Source of the DNA: Chelativorans sp. J32
Lineage (GTDB): Bacteria > Pseudomonadota > Alphaproteobacteria > Rhizobiales > Rhizobiaceae
Assembly (NCBI RefSeq): GCF_000518985.1
Contig: NZ_JAEQ01000010.1
Span: forward strand, 1-64,000
Length of the DNA stretch: 64,000 nucleotides
Direction: 5' to 3'
The notes below the pieces were generated by a model. The model saw only the letters and a list, made by a program, of their open reading frames with translations, had not been told where the DNA came from and searched no databases. Numbering within the stretch: the stretch's first letter is position 1; the number at the start of each line of letters is the position of its first letter. Shown piece by piece: positions 10,613-19,573 of this stretch. A program made the position numbers and the translations under genes.

Positions 10613-11302
10613 TCAGAGGCCCGGCAACATGCCATCGGCGGCTGCGCTCGCTGGCGTCTCCGCGATCACCAGCCGCTCGTCGGGCAGCGGCCGTTGCAGG
10701 TCCTTCGCTTCCTTCCAGTCGGCGGTTAGCCAGGTCTCGACTTCGTCACGGCCCGTCAGGATGACGGGCATGGCCTTCGGATGGATCGGTTTCACCACGC
10801 CATTGGCCTCGGTCGTCAGGAAGGCGAACAGCTGATGATCGCCCGGACGCGGGGTCCGGTTCGATCCGCGGGTTCCGCGCCATGGCGTCCAGATTCCCGC
10901 GAAGAAGAACAGGGGCTGGGTCTCATCGAGGGCGAACCAGTGCAGCGGTTTGCGCTTCGTGACCGGATCGGGCTTTTGCCCATATTCGGAAAAGGCGGTG
11001 GCCGGGACCACGCTGCGATGCTCAACTCCGAGCCATTTGCGCCAATGGGGGCTGGCCGTGTTGCGGATATTGGTGACGCCGGTGTCCGGTGCATCGCGGG
11101 ACTTCAGATATTCGATGGGCGTCGGCATGCCCCAGGTCAGCGAAGCCAGTTCCCGTCCGCCATCGGTGTTGCGCACCACCGGAGCCGGCCGGTCGGGATA
11201 GACGTCGATCGAAGGTTCGAGATTGCCGATGCTGTCATGGGTGGCGGCCACGAAATCCCTGATCGCCTGCTGATTGGTCGTAATGCGATACAGGTTGCAC
11301 AT
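10613..11302 (-). CDS. yedK: SOS response-associated peptidase (HMCES/YedK, SRAP)
   Basis: A 229-residue SRAP protein. Cys2 directly follows the initiator Met and forms the thiazolidine crosslink to abasic sites in single-stranded DNA. NIRNTASPHWR (about 78-88), PATAFSEYG with the catalytic Glu, and HPKAMPVIL with the conserved His are all present. It protects abasic sites at stalled forks. It diverges from imuA-imuB-dnaE2, and the LexA box between them suggests joint SOS induction. HMCES may also be useful while the ICE is single-stranded after transfer, which is inference. Confidence 0.95.
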   Translation of the reverse strand: MCNLYRITTNQQAIRDFVAATHDSIGNLEPSIDVYPDRPAPVVRNTDGGRELASLTWGMPTPIEYLKSRDAPDTGVTNIRNTASPHWRKWLGVEHRSVVPATAFSEYGQKPDPVTKRKPLHWFALDETQPLFFFAGIWTPWRGTRGSNRTPRPGDHQLFAFLTTEANGVVKPIHPKAMPVILTGRDEVETWLTADWKEAKDLQRPLPDERLVIAETPASAAADGMLPGL

Positions 11303-11402
11303 CGCCCCACTACTCTCCTTGCGAATACTTTACGCCACCATAGGGCATCGCGCGCCGTCGATCACTTCCGGGATGGCCGAGATTGACTCTCGACCCACAA
11401 GA

Positions 11403-11417
11403 GAACAAATAAAGAAC
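11403..11417. promoter_or_regulatory. LexA box (alphaproteobacterial type) between HMCES and imuA
   Basis: GAACAAATAAAGAAC reads GTTC-N7-GTTC on the other strand, exactly the direct-repeat LexA operator known from rhizobia and Rhodobacter. It sits 101 bases before the HMCES start and 49 bases before the imuA start, in the divergent promoter region, so it could control both transcripts. The identity of both flanking operons as SOS genes strengthens the call. Confidence 0.85.
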
Positions 11418-11465
11418 ATAGCAACAGAATCGACCAGTGCAAAGCCCCGGAGACGCCATCCTCAT

Positions 11466-12227
11466 ATGCCCAGCCGTGCCGACAGCCCAGCCATTGCCGA
11501 ACTTCGGGCGCGCATCGCGCGGCTCGAAGGCGATGGCGTGCGTCCGCACGAGGTGCTGCCCTTCGGGATCGCGCCGCTGGATCGCAAGCTGCCCGGTGGC
11601 GGACTGGCGCTCGGATGCCTCCATGAAGTCGCCGGAGGCGGCAACGGGGCGGTGGATGGCGCGGCTGCCGCCTGTTTCACCGCCGGGATCGCCGCCCGCA
11701 CCGCCGGCCAGGTGCTCTGGTGCGTGGCGCTCCAGGATCTCTTCGCACCGGGGCTGGAGCAGGCCGGATTGCCGCCCGGCCGGGTGATCTTCGTCGAAGC
11801 CGGGGACGACAAGGCGACTCTCGCCTGTATGGAGGAAGGGCTGCGGCATGGCGGGCTGGGGGCGGTCGTCGGTGACGTCGCGCGCCTGCCGATGCCCGCC
11901 TCGCGGCGGCTGCATCTGGCCGCGAAAGGTTCGGCGACGATCTGCATCGCGTTGCGCCGCTGGCGGCGGCAGGCGGAGGCGAGCGATTTCGGGCAGCCGA
12001 CGGCGGCGATGACCCGCTGGCGGATCTCGGCGCTGCCGTCCGCGCCCCTTCCGGTTCCCGGTGTTGGACGGCCGCGCTGGCTCGTTGAGTTGATCCGGGC
12101 GCGGGCGGGCGAATGTCTCGATATCGAACTGGAGGCGTGCGATGGCTCGGGTCATCTCTGTCTTCCTGCCGAACTGGCCGACAGACCGGTTGCGGCGGAA
12201 GGCGGGCGACGCAGCGCCGCCCGGTGA
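11466..12227 (+). CDS. imuA: ImuA-like protein of the mutasome
   Basis: A 253-residue RecA-fold protein that lacks a good Walker A motif, as is usual for ImuA. It has the family's opening (IAELRARIARLEG, then VLPFGIAPLDRKLPGGGLALGCLHEV), a VLWCVALQDLFAPGLEQAGL segment and LELRARAGECLD-like C-terminus. ImuA supports ImuB and DnaE2 in SOS translesion synthesis. ATG 11466 follows the LexA box. Its 3' end overlaps imuB by 86 bases in another frame, an unusually long overlap that implies tight translational coupling. Confidence 0.9.
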   Translation: MPSRADSPAIAELRARIARLEGDGVRPHEVLPFGIAPLDRKLPGGGLALGCLHEVAGGGNGAVDGAAAACFTAGIAARTAGQVLWCVALQDLFAPGLEQAGLPPGRVIFVEAGDDKATLACMEEGLRHGGLGAVVGDVARLPMPASRRLHLAAKGSATICIALRRWRRQAEASDFGQPTAAMTRWRISALPSAPLPVPGVGRPRWLVELIRARAGECLDIELEACDGSGHLCLPAELADRPVAAEGGRRSAAR

Positions 12228-13665
12228 GGCGCCGCTGGTCATCGCCGGAAAGGAGAAGAACCGCCGGGTGGTGACGGCGGCCGATCCGGCCGCGCAGGCG
12301 CTCGGCCTGCGCGCCGGAATGCCTGTCACCAAGGCCCAGGCGATGGTGCCCGGCCTCCACATCGAGCCCGCCGACCCGCGGGCCGACCTGGACAGCCTCG
12401 AACGCCTCGCGCTCTGGGTGCTGCAACGCTTCTCACCTATCGTCGCCGCCGACGCGCCGGACGGGATCGTCATCGACGCGACCGGCGCCGACCATCTGCA
12501 TGGCGGTGAGGCGGCCATGCTGGAGGTGCTGACCGGTCGGCTTGTCATGTCCGGCGTCACCGCCCGCGCCGCCATTGCCGATAGCTGGGGCGCGGCCCAT
12601 GCGCTGGCGCGCTACGCGGCCGATCCGCTGTTTGTCGCCCCTCCCGGCGAAACCGTCCCGGTCCTCGCGCCGCTGCCGCTGCAAGCACTGCGCCTGCCGC
12701 CCGCGATCGCGGTGGGGTTGAATGACCTGGGCTTTGTCCGCATCGGCGACCTGATCGGGCAGCCCCGTGCGCCCCTGACCCGGCGCTTCGGCCCGGAGCT
12801 CTGCCGGCGTCTCGATCAGGCCCTGGGTGCGGTCGCCGAACCCATCGAGCCGATCCGACTGGAGGAGCTGGTCTCCGTCCGCCGCGTCTTCGCCGAACCC
12901 ATAGGCGCCGCCGAGACCATCGCGCGCTATATTCGCAAGCTGGTCATGGCGCTCTGCGAGGCGCTCGAAGGGCGGGGTCTTGGCGCGCGCCGTCTCGACC
13001 TGCTCTGCTACCGCGTCGACAACCGGGTCGAGACGGTGCGCATCGGTCTGGCCATGCCGGTGCGGAATCCCGCGCGCCTGACCCGGCTTCTCTGCGACAA
13101 GATCGAGACGATCGCGCCAGGCTTCGGCGTCGAGATCATGTCGCTGACCGCCACCCTGGCCGAACCGCTGGCCCTGAAACAGGCGGCCAGCAGCCTGATC
13201 GAAGAGGGGGTGCCGGATCTCTCCGGCCTGATCGACACGCTGGCGAACCGGGTCGGCGCGCGGGCGGTCTATCGCTTCGCCCCGGTGGCGAGCGATGTGC
13301 CCGAACGCTCGGTCCGCCGCCTGCCGGCGCTTGCCGAGGATACGGGCGCAGGCTGGCCGGACCATTGGCCGCGCCCCTCGCGGCTGCTCTCCCAGCCGGA
13401 GCCGATCGAGACCATGGCGCTGCTGCCGGACCATCCTCCGAACTGGTTCTCCTGGAAGGGCGTGCGCCGCCGTGTTCGCCGGGCCGACGGCCCCGAGCGC
13501 ATCTTCGGGGAATGGTGGAAACGCGATGCCGAGCTCATCGCTGTGCGGGACTATTTCCGGGTCGAGGACGATGCCGGCGAACGCTTCTGGATCTTCCGCT
13601 CCGGCGATGGCGAGGATGCGGCCACCGGCTCGCATCGCTGGTTCCTGCACGGGATATTCGGATGA
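12142..13665 (+). CDS. imuB: ImuB, inactive Y-family polymerase of the mutasome
   Basis: A 507-residue Y-family-like protein. It begins [18 protein letters not shown], where the catalytic acidic residue of true Y polymerases is replaced, as in other ImuB proteins; it is thus an adaptor rather than an enzyme. It carries the palm and fingers (about 1-240), little-finger region and a C-terminal extension ending WFLHGIFG that contacts the clamp and DnaE2 in known systems. It overlaps imuA by 86 bases and dnaE2 by 4 (ATGA). Regulated by the LexA box upstream of imuA. Confidence 0.93.
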   Translation: MARVISVFLPNWPTDRLRRKAGDAAPPGEAPLVIAGKEKNRRVVTAADPAAQALGLRAGMPVTKAQAMVPGLHIEPADPRADLDSLERLALWVLQRFSPIVAADAPDGIVIDATGADHLHGGEAAMLEVLTGRLVMSGVTARAAIADSWGAAHALARYAADPLFVAPPGETVPVLAPLPLQALRLPPAIAVGLNDLGFVRIGDLIGQPRAPLTRRFGPELCRRLDQALGAVAEPIEPIRLEELVSVRRVFAEPIGAAETIARYIRKLVMALCEALEGRGLGARRLDLLCYRVDNRVETVRIGLAMPVRNPARLTRLLCDKIETIAPGFGVEIMSLTATLAEPLALKQAASSLIEEGVPDLSGLIDTLANRVGARAVYRFAPVASDVPERSVRRLPALAEDTGAGWPDHWPRPSRLLSQPEPIETMALLPDHPPNWFSWKGVRRRVRRADGPERIFGEWWKRDAELIAVRDYFRVEDDAGERFWIFRSGDGEDAATGSHRWFLHGIFG

Positions 13666-16600
13666 GCGCGCCCGCTTACGCCGAATTGCAGGTGACGTCG
13701 CATTTCTCCTTCCTGCGCGGCGCGTCCTCGGCCGAGGAGCTGTTCGCCGCGGCGGCCGCGATGGGGATCGAGGCGCTCGCCGTGACCGATCGCAACACGC
13801 TGGCCGGCATCGTGCGCGCCCATGAGGCGGCGAAGGAGGCGGGGGTGCGGCTGATCGTCGGCTGCCGCCTCGATCTTGCCTGCGGCATGTCGGTGCTGGT
13901 CTATCCGACCGACCGGGCGGCCTATTCACGGCTTTGCCGATTGCTGTCGCTGGGCAAGGGGAGGGCGGGCAAGGCGCGCTGTCATCTCGAATGGGACGAT
14001 CTGGTCGCCTATGGCGAGGGGTTGATCGTGGTCCTGGCGCCGGACCTCGCCGACGAGACCTGCGGTCTGCGGCTGCGGCGCCTGCGCGATGCCTTTGGCG
14101 ATCGCGCCTATCTCGGCCTGACGCTGCGCCGGCGGCCCAATGACCAGATGCGCCTCTGGGAGCTGTCGACGCTCGCTGCGGGCCTAGGTGTGCCCACCGT
14201 CGTGACCAATGACGTGCTCTTCCATGAGCCCGGACGCCGCATCCTGCAGGATGTCGTCACCGCGATCCGGCACAATCTCACCGTCGATGCGCTCGGCACC
14301 CGGCGCGATCGCCATGCCGACCGCTATCTGAAGCCGCCTGCCGAAATGCACCGGCTCTTCGCGCGCTGGCCCGAGGCTTTGGCCCGGACGCGTGAGATCG
14401 CGGATCGCTGCCGCTTCTCGCTCGACGAGCTGCGCTATCAATATCCCGAAGAGCGCGACGATCCGGCGCTGACCCCGCAGGAGACCCTGGAGCGGCTGAC
14501 CTGGGAGGGCGCGGCGAGCCGCTATCCCGAGGGTGTCCCCGACGAGGTGACAGCGGCGCTGAAGCATGAGCTGGCCCTGATCGGCAAGCTCGACTACGCG
14601 CCCTACTTCCTGACGGTGAACAGCATTGTCCGCTTCGCCCGGTCGCGCGGCATCCTCTGCCAGGGGCGCGGATCGGCCGCGAACTCGGCCGTCTGCTATG
14701 TGCTCGGTATCACCGCGATCGATCCCGGCCGCAACGATCTCCTCTTCGAGCGTTTCGTCTCCGAGGAGCGCCGGGAGCCGCCGGACATCGACGTGGATTT
14801 CGAGCATGAGCGGCGCGAGGAGGTGATCCAGTGGGTCTATGAGCATTACGGCCGCGAGCGCGCCGCGCTAACCGCCACCGTCATCCGCTACCGCTCCAAG
14901 GGCGCGCTGCGGGACGTCGGCAAGGCCCTGGGGCTTCCCGAAGACCTGATCCAGACGCTGTCCGGCCAGCTCTGGGGCTGGTCCGAGGCCGGTGTGACCG
15001 AGCAGCAGCTCCGCGATCTCAATCTCAACCCGCAAGATCGCCGATTGCGCCTGACGCTCGAACTGGCCGCACAGCTTCGCGGCGCGCCGCGGCATCTGTC
15101 GCAGCATCCGGGCGGTTTCGTGCTGACCCACGACCGGCTCGACGATCTCGTCCCCATCGAGCCCGCGGCGATGGAGGGGCGCCAGATCATCGAATGGGAC
15201 AAGGACGATATCGACGCGCTGCGCTTCATGAAGGTCGATGTCCTGGCGCTCGGCATGCTGAGCTGCATGCGCCGGGGGCTGGACCTGCTGGCCGAGCACA
15301 AGGATATCCGCCTCGATCTGGCGTCGATCCCGGCCGAGGATCCGCGCACCTATGCGATGATCCGCAAGGCCGACACACTCGGCACCTTCCAGATCGAGAG
15401 CCGGGCGCAGATGTCCATGCTGCCGCGCCTGAAGCCCCGGACCTATTACGACCTGGTGGTGCAGGTCGCGATCGTGCGGCCGGGGCCGATCCAGGGCGAT
15501 ATGGTTCATCCCTATCTGCGCCGGCGCGAGGGTCTGGAAGAGGTCGACTATCCCCGGCCCGAGCTGGAGAAGGTGCTGGGCAAGACGCTCGGCGTGCCGC
15601 TGTTCCAGGAACAGGCGATGCGCGTTGCCATCGAATGCGCGGGCTTCACCGCTGGCGAGGCCGATCTCCTGCGCAAGAGCATGGCGACCTTCAAGCATAC
15701 CGGCGGGGTCTCGAAGTTCCGCGACCGGCTGATCTCGGGGATGATCGAGCGTGGCTACGAGCAGGACTTCGCGGAGCGGACCTTCCAGCAGCTCGAAGGC
15801 TTCGGCTCCTATGGTTTTCCGGAAAGCCATGCGGCGAGCTTTGCGCTGATCGCCTATGCCTCGGCCTGGCTCAAATGCTGGCACCCGGATGTCTTCTGCG
15901 CTGCGCTCCTCAACGCCCAGCCCATGGGCTTTTATGCGCCGGCCCAGATTGTGCGCGACGCGCGCGAGCATGAAGTGGAGGTCCGCCCGGTCTGCATCAA
16001 TGCCTCCCGCTGGGACTGCACGCTGGAGCCGACCGGAGACGAAAGCCGATTCGCCGTCCGCCTCGGGCTGCGGATGGTCAAGGGTCTCGCCAATGCCCAT
16101 GCCGCCGCCATCGTCGCGGCCCAGGGCGATGAGATGTTCACCTCGGTCGACGATCTCTGGCGGCGGGCGGGTGTACCCGTGGCGGCGCTCGATCAGATCG
16201 CGGCGGCCGACGGATTCCGCCCGGCGTTCGGTCTGGCCCGGCGCGAGGCGCAATGGGCCATCAAGGGGCTGCGCGACGAGGAACTGCCGCTCTTCGCCGC
16301 CGCCTCGGAGCGCGAGGGACGGACCGTTCCGGAACTCGACGAGCCGGCGATCGCGCTCAGAGCGATGCCTGCTGGCCGCGAGGTGGTCGAGGATTATGGG
16401 CATATCGGCCTGTCGCTGCGTCGCCATCCGGTCTCCTTCCTGCGCGAGGACCTGGCGAGGCGCCGGATCGTCACCTGCGCCGAGGCGATGGCGGCCCGTG
16501 ATCAGCGCTGGCTGGAGGCTGCCGGGATCGTGCTGGTGCGCCAACGCCCCGGTTCGGCCAATGGCGTCATGTTCATCACGCTCGAGGACGAGACCGGCAT

Positions 16601-16841
16601 CGCCAATCTCGTCGTCTGGCAGAAGATTTTCGAGCGCTATCGCCGGGTCATTCTCTCATCGAGCATGATCGCCGTGCGGGGCCGCGTTCAGCGCGAGGGC
16701 GAGGTCGTGCATCTCGTCGCCCATCGGATCGTCGATCTGTCGCGGGATCTGGCGACTGTCGTGCAGCGCGAGGTGGCGACGGACGGGCAGCAGGGGCCGG
16801 GGGCCGGCGGTATCAGGGTGAAGGCGCGGGATTTTCGGTAA
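13662..16841 (+). CDS. dnaE2: Error-prone DNA polymerase DnaE2
   Basis: A 1059-residue C-family polymerase. An N-terminal PHP domain (about 1-220) starts [18 protein letters not shown]. The palm has PDIDVDF near 373 with the catalytic aspartates and [19 protein letters not shown] before it. A helix-hairpin-helix and an OB fold (about 955-1040) follow, and there is no beta-clamp-rich tail like that of DnaE1. It extends past lesions during SOS mutagenesis with ImuA and ImuB. The ATG at 13662 overlaps the imuB stop. Being on an ICE, it makes inducible mutagenesis transferable. Confidence 0.95.
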   Translation: MSAPAYAELQVTSHFSFLRGASSAEELFAAAAAMGIEALAVTDRNTLAGIVRAHEAAKEAGVRLIVGCRLDLACGMSVLVYPTDRAAYSRLCRLLSLGKGRAGKARCHLEWDDLVAYGEGLIVVLAPDLADETCGLRLRRLRDAFGDRAYLGLTLRRRPNDQMRLWELSTLAAGLGVPTVVTNDVLFHEPGRRILQDVVTAIRHNLTVDALGTRRDRHADRYLKPPAEMHRLFARWPEALARTREIADRCRFSLDELRYQYPEERDDPALTPQETLERLTWEGAASRYPEGVPDEVTAALKHELALIGKLDYAPYFLTVNSIVRFARSRGILCQGRGSAANSAVCYVLGITAIDPGRNDLLFERFVSEERREPPDIDVDFEHERREEVIQWVYEHYGRERAALTATVIRYRSKGALRDVGKALGLPEDLIQTLSGQLWGWSEAGVTEQQLRDLNLNPQDRRLRLTLELAAQLRGAPRHLSQHPGGFVLTHDRLDDLVPIEPAAMEGRQIIEWDKDDIDALRFMKVDVLALGMLSCMRRGLDLLAEHKDIRLDLASIPAEDPRTYAMIRKADTLGTFQIESRAQMSMLPRLKPRTYYDLVVQVAIVRPGPIQGDMVHPYLRRREGLEEVDYPRPELEKVLGKTLGVPLFQEQAMRVAIECAGFTAGEADLLRKSMATFKHTGGVSKFRDRLISGMIERGYEQDFAERTFQQLEGFGSYGFPESHAASFALIAYASAWLKCWHPDVFCAALLNAQPMGFYAPAQIVRDAREHEVEVRPVCINASRWDCTLEPTGDESRFAVRLGLRMVKGLANAHAAAIVAAQGDEMFTSVDDLWRRAGVPVAALDQIAAADGFRPAFGLARREAQWAIKGLRDEELPLFAAASEREGRTVPELDEPAIALRAMPAGREVVEDYGHIGLSLRRHPVSFLREDLARRRIVTCAEAMAARDQRWLEAAGIVLVRQRPGSANGVMFITLEDETGIANLVVWQKIFERYRRVILSSSMIAVRGRVQREGEVVHLVAHRIVDLSRDLATVVQREVATDGQQGPGAGGIRVKARDFR

Positions 16842-16905
16842 AGCCGGTGGCTTTGACAGAAGGCGGTATCGGTTCGAACCAACGAATCGGCCTGCCTCTC
16901 GGGGG

Positions 16906-17793
16906 TCACAAATCTTCTGGCCGGATCGACCATTCTGCGATTTCTCTATCGATCAATCGCCATTGCTCTAAAAGGTCGGCAAGGTCGGCGCTGTCTACGA
17001 CCGCATGATCGAGGCCCTCGAATTGGTCACCGAGATATGTGGCGAGGCCCGCACCGCCTTCGTTGGCGAACCACACTCCGACCAGATCCGCGATTTCCTT
17101 CAACTGCCTGAGAGTCTTTTCGGCATCGCGAATGTCGAAATCACCAAGCTCCCTGTCCTGCCGACTTTGCTTGTTCCCGGCATGAGCAACATGCGAGTTA
17201 ACGTGCTCGGCAATTCGATCAAGGCTGGCGAGCCGAGTTTCGATCTTCTCCAATACCGTGGCTGAGATCAGATCGCTCGGGTTACGCCCTGATGGAGACA
17301 CGCCGCTCAAAACATCGAAATGCCGATGCGCGGCCTGACTTTTCATGAGCTCTGGATCACCCCACACCGGACGCCCATTCGCGGCGACGAGGTGGTCATG
17401 TTGTTCTTGATGCAGGCGATCGAGATCGTATTGCGCGTCAAGCACTTTCTCGACGTAGATTCTCCTGGTCAACCAGTTTTGGCTCGCTTTCACGTCGTTG
17501 ACGACAGATCGGATCGAGTAAACTCCCTTGGGGCCATTGATCGGGGCCTTATCGAGAAGTCGGCGAGTGCCGAGAAGCAGGCTTGACCAGTACCCCTCGG
17601 AAACGAGATTGAACATCATCTGGTTAAGCGGGGGTCTCGAGCCTCTCTTCTCATTTGCAAGACGGACGATCCGAACCGTCGTGCGAAAGGCGGCGTAGTT
17701 CCAGAGCAGATCCTGAATGGTTCTGTGGATGCCCGTTGTCTCGTCGCGAAAAGCATCCCGCCACGTGGCGATGTGCTGGTCATGCTGCGTCAT
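16906..17793 (-). CDS. Putative HEPN/AbiU2-like protein
   Basis: About 295 helical residues with RLLDKAP near the first third and HVNSHVAHAGN in the second half. These resemble the conserved segments of AbiU2-type HEPN proteins, which tend to be RNases or abortive-infection factors, but the R-x4-6-H HEPN motif is not clear-cut. It lies alone on the minus strand between dnaE2 and the ArdC block, is less GC-rich than its neighbours, and may be a separate acquisition. A longer reading from 17880 is open; 17793 is preferred because TTGGAAAAC precedes it and the extra N-terminus looks non-native. Confidence 0.65.
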   Translation of the reverse strand: MTQHDQHIATWRDAFRDETTGIHRTIQDLLWNYAAFRTTVRIVRLANEKRGSRPPLNQMMFNLVSEGYWSSLLLGTRRLLDKAPINGPKGVYSIRSVVNDVKASQNWLTRRIYVEKVLDAQYDLDRLHQEQHDHLVAANGRPVWGDPELMKSQAAHRHFDVLSGVSPSGRNPSDLISATVLEKIETRLASLDRIAEHVNSHVAHAGNKQSRQDRELGDFDIRDAEKTLRQLKEIADLVGVWFANEGGAGLATYLGDQFEGLDHAVVDSADLADLLEQWRLIDREIAEWSIRPEDL

Positions 17794-17883
17794 TAGTTTT
17801 CCAAGCCTGAGCGCCAAACTCACCTCATCATACCGGCAGACGCCAACACCGGCGACGGCTATTCGCTTCTGATTCTTCATTCG

Positions 17884-18007
17884 CGCGGGCTCTTTTTATT
17901 GTTCCCGCGAATAAACGCGCATCTTGCCGTGGGCCTGACGGGGGAAGGCCTTCCCCCTGGCCGGCACTATCGTTGCCGGCGCACCCCCTTCAGCGGGGAG
18001 ACCCCGC
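17884..18007. repeat. Cluster of four hairpin-forming palindromes before ardC
   Basis: Four inverted repeats follow one another: CGCGGG/CCCGCG (17884-17889, 17904-17909), the perfect palindrome GGGGGAAGGCCTTCCCCC (17940-17957), GCCGGC/GCCGGC (17960-17965, 17975-17980) and GCGGGG/CCCCGC (17993-17998, 18002-18007). A fifth structure, the leader at 18045, follows. Such density suggests function in folded single-stranded DNA or RNA, for example a single-strand promoter or initiation site in the entering strand. Confidence 0.6.
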
Positions 18008-18044
18008 AACGCCCCCTGAGAGGGAGAGTGCGGACGGGTTTTCC

Positions 18045-18092
18045 GTGACGGGTTGAGTGCTGGAGGAGTGGCCTCCGGCGCCCGTCGCGGAG
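18045..18092 (+). promoter_or_regulatory. Structured RNA leader of ardC (copy A)
   Basis: GTGACGGG (18045-18052) pairs with CCCGTCGC (18081-18088); TTGAGT is bulged; GCTGGAGG (18059-18066) pairs with CCTCCGGC (18072-18079) around loop AGTGG. The ribosome site GGAG (18089-18092) follows at once and can itself pair with TTCC at 18041-18044, which would hide it. Copies B (19517) and C (25093) share this layout with compensatory base changes. Confidence 0.7.
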
Positions 18093-18101
18093 ATCATCCC
18101 G

Positions 18102-19058
18102 ATGGCCAGACAGGACCGCGCTCGCCCAGGCGGCGCCCGCAGCAATCTCTATGACGACATCACCGACAAGATCATCGCCGAGCTGGAGGAAGGACGGCTT
18201 CCCTGGGTCCAGCCTTGGGGGACTGCGGCGAAAGCGCCGCTTGCCATGCCGCGAAACGCCGCGACCTCGCGGCAGTATTCCGGGATCAATGTGCTGATCC
18301 TCTGGGGTGCCGTGGTCCAGAACGGCTATCCGACCCAGCATTGGCTCACCTATCGCCAGGCGGCAGCCCTCGGCGGCAATGTCCGTAAGGGCGAGCACGG
18401 CACGACGGTCGTCTATGCCGACCGCTTCACCCCGGAAGACGAGAAGCGCCGAGCCCGCGAGACCGGTGAAGAACCGGGACGCGTCCCGTTCCTGAAGCGT
18501 TTCACCGTGTTCAACGCGGCGCAATGCGAAGGCTTGCCCGAGGACATCGCTGTCGAGGCACCACCACCACCGCCAGGCATGATCGAGCCGAGGGTCGAGG
18601 CGCTGATCTGTGCCACTGGTATCGATTTCCGCATCGGCGGGGATCGCGCCTTCTATGTTCCGGCGCTCGACTATGTCCAGGTGCCGCCACCGGCCGCCTA
18701 TTTCGAACCGATCAACTGGCACAGGACGGCGCTCCACGAGATGGGTCACGCCACAGGCCATGCCTCGCGCCTGGGGCGGGATTTTTCGGGCAGTTTCGGC
18801 ACGAAGAAATACGCCTTCGAGGAGCTGGTGGCTGAGATGAACGCGGCCTTCTGCTGCGCCTCGCTCGGCATCGTGCCGACCGTGCGCCATGCCGACTACA
18901 TCGGCTCCTGGCTGGAGGTGCTGCGCGAGGATAACCGCGCCATTGTCCGCGCGGCCTCACAGGCCAGTAAGGCGGCCGACTGGCTGCTGGCGCATCTGCC
19001 GGCCGAAGATGCCGGGGAACCGGATCCGGCTGCAATCGACGAGAGGGTCGCGGCATGA
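18102..19058 (+). CDS. ardC: ArdC-type antirestriction protein
   Basis: A 318-residue protein. The N-terminal ssDNA-binding domain (about 10-130) includes YDDITDKIIAELEEGRLPWVQPW and NVLILW, and a C-terminal zincin-like metallopeptidase domain carries HEMGH near 211-215 with FEELVAEMNAAF supplying the third ligand. ArdC proteins bind incoming single-stranded DNA and protect plasmids from restriction in recipients. It is preceded by a structured leader and followed, with a 4-base overlap, by a DUF2958 gene, a standard pairing on alphaproteobacterial plasmids. Confidence 0.95.
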   Translation: MARQDRARPGGARSNLYDDITDKIIAELEEGRLPWVQPWGTAAKAPLAMPRNAATSRQYSGINVLILWGAVVQNGYPTQHWLTYRQAAALGGNVRKGEHGTTVVYADRFTPEDEKRRARETGEEPGRVPFLKRFTVFNAAQCEGLPEDIAVEAPPPPPGMIEPRVEALICATGIDFRIGGDRAFYVPALDYVQVPPPAAYFEPINWHRTALHEMGHATGHASRLGRDFSGSFGTKKYAFEELVAEMNAAFCCASLGIVPTVRHADYIGSWLEVLREDNRAIVRAASQASKAADWLLAHLPAEDAGEPDPAAIDERVAA

Positions 19059-19450
19059 TCCTCCTGACCGGAACACAGCGTGACCGGCTTCTGGCCAATG
19101 GATGCCAGCGCGGCGGGGATCACATCCCCGTCGTGAAATTCTTCAACCCCTTCGGCGCGGGCGTCTGGCTCGCCACCGAGCTGGATCAGGGCGGCGACAT
19201 CATGTTCGGCCTGGCCGATATCGGCTACCCCGAACTCGGCTCGTGGAGCCTGGAAGAGCTGCGTGGGGTCCGGTTGCCCTTCGGCATGGGGATCGAGCGG
19301 GATCTGCTCTTCACCGGGGATTTCCCGATCTCGGTCTGGGCGGAGGCTGCGTGGGAAACCGGCAGCATCCAGGCGGCGGAACGAGCCCTCTACCGCGCCG
19401 GTGCGGCATTCACCCGCACATCCACAGATACGGAAAGCCGGGAATCCTGA
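19055..19450 (+). CDS. DUF2958 domain protein
   Basis: A 131-residue protein of the DUF2958 family: LLTGTQRDRLLANG at the start, VVKFFNPFGAGVWLATEL, then DIMFGLADIGYPELGSWSLEEL and the LPFGMGIERDLLF block. The function of the family is unknown; it is almost always next to ArdC or ParB on plasmids and ICEs. Start ATG 19055 overlaps the ardC stop, so it is co-translated. A role in establishment after transfer is inferred from context. Confidence 0.92.
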   Translation: MILLTGTQRDRLLANGCQRGGDHIPVVKFFNPFGAGVWLATELDQGGDIMFGLADIGYPELGSWSLEELRGVRLPFGMGIERDLLFTGDFPISVWAEAAWETGSIQAAERALYRAGAAFTRTSTDTESRES

Positions 19451-19516
19451 TTTCCGGTTGCCGGCTTTGTGGCCTGGCGTCGCACTCTTCAGAGGAAGAG
19501 GGCGGCGCTTCGCTTC

Positions 19517-19565
19517 GTGACGGGTTGGAGGTCGAGAGAGTGGCTCCCGGCCGCCCGTGGCGGAG
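19517..19565 (+). promoter_or_regulatory. Structured RNA leader of the parB gene (copy B)
   Basis: GTGACGGG (19517-19524) pairs with CCCGTGGC (19554-19561) with one mismatch. GTCGAGAG (19531-19538) pairs with CTCCCGGC (19544-19551), seven of eight, around the same AGTGG loop. The GGAG ribosome site (19562-19565) can pair with CTTC at 19513-19516. The layout is that of copy A, one base longer on the right side. Confidence 0.65.
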
Positions 19566-19573
19566 AAATCACC

